64,000 bases of DNA from Locusta migratoria (lineage: Eukaryota > Arthropoda > Insecta > Orthoptera > Acrididae). Shown here piece after piece: positions 55,271 to 64,000 of the stretch. Position numbers and translations under genes: made by a program. The stretch covers positions 398,969,002-399,033,001 of the forward strand of contig CM048750.1 of the NCBI GenBank assembly GCA_026315105.1, given 5' to 3'. Each line of letters begins with the position of its first letter. The stretch's first letter is position 1. Below the pieces are notes generated by a model. The model saw only the letters and a list, made by a program, of their open reading frames with translations, was not told where the DNA came from and did not search any database.

Positions 55271-56101
55271 AAAAAGTTCTGAATTGATATAACATTGGCT
55301 TCCCTTCAATTAATTATCATTCTCAACTTCATTAAGTAATTTAAGATAACCTATATGTCAATAATCCAACCAAATATTCAATTGTTAAAATCTCATAAAG
55401 GAAGATACACAATATTTACTGTAACTAAGAGCAGCAGGGCTTAGTTTCTCCAGTCATTACAGTTCAGTATATAAATCAGATTCTTTTTCATAAATTGTGA
55501 TATGGTTTGCATTTTATGATACTGTTTTCTTACTGAAATTGATCAGTTCAGTGTCTTACTTTTTTAAAATCATGTGCAATGGTAACTTATAATTTTCAGT
55601 GATGTTCTGTGAACTCCACAAAAGAAGTTCAATATTTATTCAACTACTGCATTAATTTTCAACATATGTAAAGTGTAGGTACATATTTAATAAAGCTGAG
55701 AAGGCATTGGGGAACTATGAAAGAAGCTGTGGATAATATTATTCCTGGATCATGCAAATACCATGCATTAGAACTGATATAGATTGCTTCTCTTTCAAAG
55801 TAGTTTTGACAGATTGTCATTGGTTGATCTTAGTTACTTGCACAACTTTTTATTGTTTGATGCAATACTTAAGTATTATTTTGCCAAGTAAATGTCACTA
55901 TACACAACCCATTCTGTCATTCTTACAAACTTTAATACTTTTTTTTTGTCAAATCTGACTCATTGTCTCACATGTAAAGTTCAAAAGTGTTTATTGGAGG
56001 AGATGCTAAAGCATTCTATTAACACAAAATTTGAGTCATCTTGTTAATAAATACGGAAATCTTATAACTAACAATTACTTTTATTTACACACATTACTGG
56101 T
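55271..56101. other. possible extended nompC 3' UTR; nothing else seen
   Basis: AT-rich DNA with additional AATAAA signals on the plus strand (55689, 56046). The minus-strand AATAAA at 56084-56079 could serve the candidate exon at 56102-56338. Confidence 0.35.
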
Positions 56102-56338
56102 TTACAAACCCAAGTATTGACCTGGGTAAAGGAGATAGTGCTGTGCTGTTCCTTCAAAAACTGAGTTAATAACATGTACAGAAGTCCTTTCAGTTACAAT
56201 CCAGAATTTCTCCCATTTTTCATGTTTGGAAATTCTTCTGCATACAGACATGTTATGTGGTGTTCTTATTAGAATCATTGCTCTGCTGCTCAAATTGTTC
56301 CCATTTTGCACAATATTTTTGCTGTTTGAGTCCTGTTT
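56102..56338 (-). CDS. candidate terminal exon of an unknown minus-strand gene
   Basis: A 79-codon open segment runs from a good acceptor ('tattttgctcttcgcag' on the minus strand, ending at 56339) to a TAA at 56104-56102, followed 18 bases later by AATAAA (56084-56079). The translation, for example RTPHNMSVCRRISKHEKWE, then KFWIVTERTSVHVINSVFEG and a QYLGL end, has a protein-like composition. No family is recognised. It would converge on nompC. It may also be chance. Confidence 0.3.
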   Translation of the reverse strand, partial: KQDSNSKNIVQNGNNLSSRAMILIRTPHNMSVCRRISKHEKWEKFWIVTERTSVHVINSVFEGTAQHYLLYPGQYLGL

Positions 56339-57144
56339 CTGCGAAGAGCAAAATATGTGTTTCCCTTTGAGACCAACTGGCAGTATAGCCTCTACAGGCA
56401 AGATGATAATTGCCCTTTGACTGCGACTAATCCAGTCCACACTGATAGTCATATAAATGAGATTTTTCACAGAGAATGCACTAACAATTCACTCACTCAT
56501 TTACAAATTAATGAGAAACATGTTAAGCTTTCCTTGAGTAAGCACAGGCAGTCACCGTAGATAATGTCTGTAAAGACTGTTATAGCCATTGGCACCGAAA
56601 ACTGAAATTCCATTCTGAAATGTAGGCAGCAATACTTGGTCTACATGGAAATTATTTTTAATTGTGTTATTCTGGGTGTAAGTTTCATACTTCATCTTAA
56701 ATTCAGTGTTAAGGTTAAGCACAGATAGTATTATAGTGGAAATATTCTAGTATTGAAGTTGATACCTGTAAGCCTATGAAAAAGCTTGTGCAAAATATAA
56801 AAATATCCAAACTGCATGCTTTTGTAGAATAAATACTTTGTTGGTCTTACCTAAACTGCCCCATAAGATTATGCCCTAAGACAATCAATCCCCTATGCAA
56901 GCGAACAGTGATAGGGATCATGAGGGCAAGGTCAGATTAATTACATCACGTGCAGAAAAATTTTAAGTCATTCTTTTTGTGATCCAAACACAAATGGAAT
57001 TTAAAAAAGTTGCAAAGCTGTTACGTTGATACATTCCCCTTTGTCATACACTTCGCAGTGGCTTGCAGAATATGTAAAAATATTTCTAAATGCAAGGCAA
57101 TCAAAATTAAAGTGTATATTAGCTTATCCTTATTTGGCAATTAC
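56339..57144. other. AT-rich DNA, nothing recognised
   Basis: No supported feature. Confidence 0.35.
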
Positions 57145-57591
57145 TTCTACATCCACATCTACATACATACTCCGCAATTCACTGTAAGGTGCATGGCGGA
57201 GGGTACACTGTACCACTACTAGGCATTTCCATTCCTATTCCACTCCCAATTTGAACGAGGAAAAAAAAAAAAAAAGAATGCCTATATGCCTCCATACGAG
57301 CCCTAATTTCCCTTATCTTGTCTTTGTGATCTTTACACGAAATTTAAGTAGGTGGCAGCAAGATCATACTACACTCAGCTTCAAATTCCGGCCCTCTAAA
57401 TTTACTTAACAGAAATTCACGAAAAGAACATCATCTTTCTTCCAGCGATCCCCAATTGAGTTGTCGGAGCATTTCCGTGACACTCGCGCATTGGTCGAAC
57501 CTACCGTTAACAAATCTAGCTGTTCGCCTCTGAACCGCCTCTATGTCTTCCTTTAAACTGATCTGCTGCGGGTCCCATACTCAAGACGTGG

Positions 57592-59098
57592 TCACACAAG
57601 CGTTTTATACGCGGTCTCCTTTACAGGTGAAGTACATCTTCCCAAAATTCTCCCAATAAACCGAAGTCGGCTGTCCGCCTTACTCACAACTGTCCTTACA
57701 TGCTCAATCAATTTCATATCGCTCTGCAATGTTACGCCTAGATATTTGAACGACGCGACAGCATCAAGAAGCTCACTACCCAATACTGTATTCGAACATT
57801 ATGGGATTGTTTTTTCTACTCATGTGCATCACCTTACATTTTTTCTACATTGAGAGCTACCTGCCATTCTTCGCACCAACAAGAAATTTTGTCTAAGTCA
57901 TCCTGTATGCTATTACAGTCAGTTACAGACGACACCCTCCCATACACCACAGGATCATCAGCAAACAGCGGCAAATTACAACTTACTCTGTCCATCAGAT
58001 CATTTAGATAGAAAATAATAGCGGTCCTATCACACTCCCCTGGGGCACGCTTGACGATACACTCGTCTCTGATGAACACTCGCCGTCGAGAACAATGTAC
58101 TGTGTTCTATTACTTAGGAAGTCTTCGAGTCAGTCACAAATCTGTGAACCTATTTCATAAGCTCGTATCTTCGTTAGCAGTCTGCAGTGTGGGTCCGCGT
58201 CGAACGCCATTTTGAAGTCGAGAAAAACACAATCCGCCTGTTGCCCTTCATCCATGGCTCGCAAGATGTCATGTGAGAAAAGGGCAAGCTGAGTTTCACA
58301 TGAACAATGTTTCCTAAACCCGTGCTGATTCATGGAAAGAAGCTTTTCCGTTTCAATGAAATTTATTATATTCGAACTGAGAATATGCTCTAAAATTCTA
58401 CATTTAACTGATGTCAACGATATTGGCATGTAATTGTGTGGGTCAGTTCTCTTTCCTTTCTTATAAATGGGAGTCACCTGCACTTTTTTCCAATCACTAG
58501 GAAGTTTGCACTGAATTAAAGATTCGTGATAAATGCAAGCTAAGTAGAGGGCCAATGCCACAGAATAGTCTTTGTAAAACCGAACTGGTATTCCATTTGG
58601 ACCAGCAGACTTTTTAGTATTTAGTTCTCTCAGCTGCTTCTCTACACTGGAAATACCTATTGCTATGTCCCCCATTTCAGAATTAGTATGTTGATCAAAT
58701 GATGGTACATTTGTGCAGTCGTCCTGTGTGAAAGATTTCTTAAAGATTAAATTTAGAACTTCAGCTTTCCGTTTGCTTTCTTCTATTACTGCCCCAGAAT
58801 GATCAACGAGTGACTGGACAGTGGGCTTTGACCCGCTTATCGTTTTTACATAGGACCAGAATTTTTTTGGGTTCTCGGAAAGATCTTTTGCTAAGGTATG
58901 GCTGTGATAATTATTGTATGCTTCGCGCATTGATCTTTTTATAGATGCACGAATCTCTACAAACTTTTGCCTGTCATCATTTGCGTGTTCTTTTTTGAAT
59001 CGAGAGTGCAACAGCCTTTGCTTTCTCAGCAGCTTTCTAACATTATTATTATTATACCATGGTGGATCTTTTCCATCCTTAATCGTCTTTACTGGCAC
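57592..59098 (-). pseudogene. LINE reverse transcriptase, minus strand
   Basis: The 59098-58130 frame (322 residues) contains DPPWYNNNNVRKLLRKQ, FWSYVKTISGSKPTV, KKSAGPNGIPVRFYKDY, VQVTPIYKKGKRTDPHNYMPIS, MNQHGFRKHCSCETQLAL and FLDFKMAFDADPH (motif A; usual V replaced by A). After a frameshift the 58079-57834 frame has NLPLFADDPVVYG (motif C, FADD intact) and DLDKISCWCEEWQ. The 57783-57592 frame has FKYLGVTLQ. Motif B lies at the frame breaks near 58060. Confidence 0.82.
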
Positions 59099-59277
59099 AT
59101 ATTATTCTAACTCTTTATTAACAATGCACTTAAATTTCGTCCACAATTCCTCTACATCCATAGTCCCGGAATTAAACAATGCCCATTCATTTTCTAAGTG
59201 TGATCATAACATTTGCTTATTTGCTCTTCCTAACAAAAATATGCTCCTAGCCTTCTTGATTGGTTTATGAACTTTGG

Positions 59278-59290
59278 TCACCATCGACGC
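59278..59290 (+). repeat. target-site duplication, left copy (59.3 kb LINE)
   Basis: The 13-mer 'tcaccatcgacgc' is identical to 59853-59865. Confidence 0.92.
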
Positions 59291-59852
59291 GCCAGGATGG
59301 GGGCAGACACTCCATTTATTGAACAAGAACCTGTCCTGACAATCACCAAGCAATGATCAAATTGGAGCTACGTAACTGGCTCAGAAGACAGCGCGTAGAA
59401 TATTGGACCAAAGTCTACCAACAAAAACATGGCAAGGTAATGATTCCAAAGCCATGTTTTAAAAGAAGCTCTGCAATCGTGGGCCTGAACAGGAGGGTTG
59501 GACTGTTGACAGGCCATAGGAATTTCAAAAAACACCTACATACAGTGGGAATAATAGAAGAGGACCCTAAATGTAGGATCTGTGATGACGGTGATGAAAC
59601 TGCATCACATCTAATCTTCGAATGCATTGTATTGGAGAGTAAAAGGCACAGAACATTTGTGACAACTAGACCCGAAGAAATTGTGTCTAATAAAGAACTG
59701 GTAAAGGGACTCCTTGCACTGTTCAAGGGCATTGGTTGCCTTTACTAGATATACAGGGAGCGATACCGCACAATAAACTTAGTTTCAGTGCGGGCAGTGG
59801 CGGGTTGGATGAAGACTGTTTTGGCTTCCCTGTGAAAATCAAATCAAATCAA
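59291..59852 (+). mobile_element. 3' end of another LINE inserted in the CR1-like LINE
   Basis: This 562-bp insertion is flanked by a perfect 13-bp duplication and has a TCAAA-type tail ('aaatcaaatcaaatcaa', 59837-59853). It encodes on the plus strand a 131-residue end (59353-59748) with LNRRVGLLTGHRNFKKHL, then CRICDDGDETASHLIFEC, the cysteine/histidine knuckle (CxxC...H...C) that ends RNase H-bearing LINE proteins. It is 5'-truncated within the C-terminal part of ORF2. Confidence 0.88.
59353..59748 (+). pseudogene. LINE ORF2 C-terminus with CCHC-like knuckle
   Basis: An open 131-residue segment begins at an internal ATG and ends at TAG 59746-59748. The CRIC..GDETASHLIFEC pattern (about residues 77-93) is the C-terminal zinc-knuckle-like motif found after the RNase H domain. 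No RT or endonuclease is present in this copy. Confidence 0.75.
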
Positions 59853-60123
59853 TCACCATCGACGCTATGACAATATCATGATCACTAATTCCTGTCTCTA
59901 CACAGACATTGTTAATAAGGTCAGGCCTGTTCATGGCTATAAGGTCTAAAATATTTTCATTGCGCGTGGGTTGCCGGTTTAACTGCTCAAGACAGTTTTC
60001 GGAGAATGTGTCCAAAAGTAGCTCACAAGACTGCTTGTCTGTACCGCCTGAAATGTAACTAGCGAGGTCCCAATCTATACTCTTATGGTTGAAGTCTCCT
60101 CCGACTAATATTACATGGCCCAA
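59839..60123 (-). pseudogene. LINE endonuclease fragment, minus strand
   Basis: This contains VGGDFNHKSIDWDL (catalytic GDFN), ENILDLIAMNRPDLINN and VETGISDHDIVIA (catalytic SDH). The frame is disrupted upstream by a stop near 60130 and a G/C homopolymer (60190-60206 region). Confidence 0.8.
59853..59865 (+). repeat. target-site duplication, right copy (59.3 kb LINE)
   Basis: Perfect copy of 59278-59290; the CR1-like LINE resumes immediately after it. Confidence 0.92.
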
Positions 60124-60310
60124 ATACCTATGGCACTACCTGGTGTAGACTTTCTTTGAATGATTCTAAAACTGCTACAGCAGCATTTTTTTTTGGGGGG
60201 GGGGGGGCGGGAAAAACACCCAACTATTAACTTTACTTCTTTTAGACTTGTTATATGTGCCCAGATAACTTCACAGTTACTTTCAACTTCGATCTCAGTA
60301 GATCTTTAGT

Positions 60311-63300
60311 TAATTATCAATTTTGATATCTTCGGAACTGCACACTAGGCATCTCATCTACTGTGCACCAGTTTATTTCTGCTGCTGGTACTTGCAAGTA
60401 CTTTTTAATGTTTACAATTAAATCAATAATAAACTGCTGTAATGGCAAAATGAGGGTACATTAAAAGTTGTGGCTGGATGCACCCCTGAAAAGAAACACA
60501 TCAGGAAGGTGTATAGTGTCACAACAACATTTACGGTGAAAACACTATGTTCACATACTTGCTGGGCCATGTCTTTTTGCAACATTATGCGTCCTCACAC
60601 TATAAGTACCTGCAGGATGCTTATGGCTTAGGGGAACTGAGAAAAACCTAGGAACTTTTCATCCAGAGAAAACCTGGGAATATTTAGAATTACAGAAATT
60701 TTTTATGATTTTTTTCCCCTGAAAATTTGTTATTCAGGCTGGTGAGAACTAAAAGTCTGATAAAGAATTTTATATTAACCTACTACTATATAATTGTACT
60801 GCAGGAATAAAATGTAAACCAGAGTTTGAGATTGCAAAGAAAGTGCAGCATTCATAACAACAAAACACAGTGCACACACAGTCATCTGCCAACATCAAAA
60901 TTTTTGAAAGGCTTTAAGACAAATGTTATGCAATACTTTGTAACAACAAACTGCTTTCAATGCTAATCACATCATAACTGTTTATATTTATAATAAGTCA
61001 CAGAAAAGCATTACCATCAAAGTAAACATCCTTTTATACACGTTGAATTACATGTGGGAATGGGTAACGAATTTTGTAAATCATAGAGTATTTGACTATC
61101 ATTCAAAACTTACTTTCAGGTTCCAAAGACCAGCCATTTATGCCATCACTTAAAATTTTTCTGGCGCTCTAGTGTTTGATGTACCTTAAAGGGTAACATA
61201 TTAAATAAATGATGTAACTGCAAAGTTAGTCTCACATTAGAAATTATGCAGTAATGTTGGTAATAAGTATGCTATCCTTCAAAATAAGTGTGAGGTGGGT
61301 TGTTCAGCAATTTTACCTGTAATTGACTTTTCTATGGAAACGTCAAAGTGTTCTGGCATACAGACAGACATGTTGCAATCAGAGTGTGGGTACTTAATGG
61401 AGACATATTATTAACACCAAACATCAAATTATAAGTACTGATTTATTACCAAATTGTAACACATCACAGAAACAAACCAAGAATATGCTGAATAACTCAG
61501 CATTGAGAAAAGTGTCTGATTCAAAGATTATCTGTGTTGGTATAGTGATTCCTTCCCTGGCTGGTATCCATAGTGCTGTGGAGTGTCCCCCCCCCCCCCC
61601 CCCCCAAATCAGCCTCACATATAATGTAGAGCACAGAGAGATAATGCGACCAAGAGCAAGGCCTCAGCATGACATAGTGACAAGCTGATGGCTGAGAGAT
61701 CACAGGCATACAAGCATAGCATTTGAGGTAGTATTGGTATCCATATATGTGCCAAAGTTGTGCAGATTTGGCATGTCATTGTGACTGAGTCAGGTGGGTG
61801 TGACCCACTAAGATTATGCCTTCAATCGTATGAAGAGAGGGGATTCTCATCCAATACGGTTGATGAAATGGCCTAGTCTTCATCCTGAGGGCTCTAGAAT
61901 GATCGAAGAAGTACAATGTGGGTAACTGAATATTGTCCGACCTTGACAGGGAAGAGGAGGCAAGTACAAAACTTGTGCTTTCATAGAGATGTAGGTATAT
62001 GTCACCAACATGGAGGAGACATCTACAGTAAAAATGTTGGTAGTGAGGGAAGCGAGAGAAAGACAGAATTGCTGAAGGCTGTTTCTACATTAGGCCAATT
62101 GAGGAACTCTCAACTTGAGAGGTAGGAGGGATGGGCTCATTTGATGAGTCTGTCAAAGGAAATCTCACAGTAGATGTGGCTTCATCCACAGACAGCAGGA
62201 CACCTTTAGTCAGTAAAAGTCTTTCATTCCATTTTTGTATGCAAGAATTCTTTGGTCAGTGTCCAGGTTGGTTTGACTCTTGTGATGGATATTGTAACCC
62301 GAGATGAAAGACAATTTGGAATCAGTGACATTAGCAATTAACATTAGGTCAATTCCACAAGAATGTAAATACAACTGGAGCTACATTAGCGGACACAGAG
62401 TTATTTCAAGTGACCTTCTGCTTTTTTAAGTGATTCGACAATAATCCCAACATTAACTGTTCATTTTAATCATTTGATGTTGAAACACAAGAACATTCTT
62501 TGTTGTTTTGTGACTTATTAGTATAATAAGTGCAAATAATCACCAAGTCCTGTGAAAATTGTTTACACATTGATTTTTCCATCATCCAAGTATGTTATCA
62601 CAAACATGGCAGTGACAATTTATCTGCGATATGCAACTTTCCTTGGTTAATAGATTTCAACACTGCCTTCTTGTCAAGTAAATAATGTATACTATCTTGA
62701 TATGTGCAGGCTACCATGCATTGCTCAGATTCTTTTGAATGTATGCAACTGTGGCCAACCTTTGCAAAGTGTGACATCATGACCTACAACACAAAGCTAC
62801 AACACAAGTCTCGCCAGCACAGCCCGATGATGACCCTTTTTGTCATGCTGCACAATTGCACACAGCCCCTATTTTACTCCTTCAGTCAACTGACTGTGTT
62901 TCATGTGCATATTTGTTACAGTTTATTTCTGATGATTACTTTTGTAAATTACCCGACTTCAACTATGCATGAAACTACAGCCAATAGTGGCCTTCACATT
63001 CTAACCCACAGGCAGCACCTCGTGGATCAGTGAGCTACAGAGCATGTCTGATGCTGCACTACCATCACTGATCACAACATTGTGGTCTATGCTACTGAGG
63101 TGCTTATGAACCTGGTGTAATCTGCTAGATCTTCACAAACACTGTGCTCTCTGTACAGCTACATGCTAACTTTGCTGATGTAATGCTGGAAGGCATGCAC
63201 CATACATCACAGTGTACTGTACATTACAGAAGATGCAGAGGACAGCTGTGATGGGTTTTCATCCTAAACTACATGACAGCCTTGGCAATGGTAGACAATA

Positions 63301-64000
63301 TCACCATAGCTCTGAAACCATTATCTTAAGAAATTGTCCAGCTGGGTCTCATGGAAGTGCTAGCCATAACCTCATCAGTCATCTGCACCTGCACCACTGT
63401 GCCTCATCTGAGAAATATGATCTTACTGGCTACTGCACACCTGTGCTTATGCACCCTCATGTAAAGCTTCACAATGACAATTTCACCGATTTCCTCCTCT
63501 TTGAGCTCTTATCTATAAACAAGGTGGAGGTGGGGACTGTGGCAATCACAACAGTAATCACATAACAGCAAACAATAACAACTCTCTCTGACACGAAGGA
63601 AATACTATACCTCTGTACCGAGACTGATTTAGTACATAGTCAGTTACCACATTGACCGGATACTCAAATGTTATTTTTATACCAATATATTTTTCTCTAG
63701 TCCAAACTCATTGTAGTATGTAGTTACCATCCTTAATTTCTACAACAGCAGTATCAGTATATGTACTTTCATAATATGAAAATACACGTAGTTTACATGT
63801 TGCTACACATTAAAGAGCTTCCTAAAACGATTTTTCCTCCTGAAGTGGTGTGAAGTTCTATGCTAGTGTACAAAACCTTTACCTTTCAAAGGACTGAAAA
63901 GTTTTACTATATTGAGAGAAACTACATTGCCACTTAACACAGGTATATGTACTTTCACCCAGGTTATAGACTAGTTTAACTCATTGGAAAGTATTTTAAC
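60311..64000. other. flanking DNA, nothing recognised
   Basis: Features seen are a run of 19 C at 61587-61605 and several open frames of 60-117 residues (for example 62704-63033 and 63212-63565) without family motifs. No terminal repeats or target duplications were matched. Confidence 0.4.

Larger units (their letters stand above)
57145..60310 (-). mobile_element. CR1-like LINE, minus strand, split by another LINE
   Basis: The 3' tail is at the low-coordinate end, where the plus strand reads 'ctacatccacatctacatac' (57148-57167), the reverse of the ATGTAG-type tail shared with the CR1-like LINE at 14607. Coding pieces run from about 60310 (IEVESNCEVIWA, then SRPP) through the endonuclease and RT to KYLGVTLQ near 57745. 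It is 5'-truncated, with ORF1 absent. Base composition is less AT-rich than the surroundings and there are fewer stops than in the 14.6 kb copy, suggesting a younger insertion. Confidence 0.85.

Noticed and set aside
61485..61709. Open frames around the run of 19 C
   Set aside because: Proline or glycine homopolymers come from the C tract; overlapping frames on both strands have no domain.

Overview
The window is animal nuclear DNA, almost certainly from an insect with a very large genome. A grasshopper or locust fits best. The only recognisable host gene is the 3' end of nompC, the TRPN mechanosensory channel, on the + strand. Three exons carry its last ~229 residues, with matching splice phases: 11165-11515 (pore helix, S6, TRP helix), 12722-12847 (basic cytosolic segment) and 54648-54862 (C-terminal tail and stop). 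The last intron is 41.8 kb. Upstream nompC exons (ankyrin repeats, S1-S5) were not found and must lie left of the window.

Almost everything else is transposable elements, many nested, with several insertions datable from target-site duplications (TSDs). Left of nompC: an RTE-type LINE relic (1-945), Penelope-like terminal arms, and a nearly complete RTE-type LINE (6118-9440, 11-bp TSD) inside an older jockey/CR1-type LINE. A foldback element fills half of the 1.2 kb intron between the first two nompC exons.

The 41.8 kb intron holds, in order: Penelope-like terminal repeat (14.45 kb); CR1-like LINE with duplicated 5' monomers and a lipase-like ORF1 (14.6-18.8 kb); Penelope relic with a reverse-transcriptase core (~19.2-20.1 kb); deleted mariner (20468-20809); 2.6 kb hAT-like non-autonomous element with a SINE inside (21648-24262); Penelope 3' end (24.4-25.9 kb); second SINE (28.3-28.6 kb); LINE with an uninterrupted endonuclease-RT frame (~29.3-32.55 kb); RTE relic (32984-33722); terminal-inverted-repeat element (35416-36829); Penelope 5' half split by an RTE relic (38.6-41.2 kb); a Gypsy LTR element split by a Tc1 element, itself split by a hAT element (42.9-49.6 kb), with a related 5' LTR and primer-binding site just before the last nompC exon (54148-~54450).

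Right of nompC: a 3' UTR with several poly(A) signals, a possible minus-strand terminal exon (56102-56338, unrecognised), a minus-strand CR1-like LINE split by another LINE's 3' end (57145-60310, 13-bp TSD), then about 3.7 kb with nothing recognised.

No tRNA, rRNA, CRISPR array, operon or prokaryotic feature was seen. Family names come from motif recognition by eye; no database search was run.
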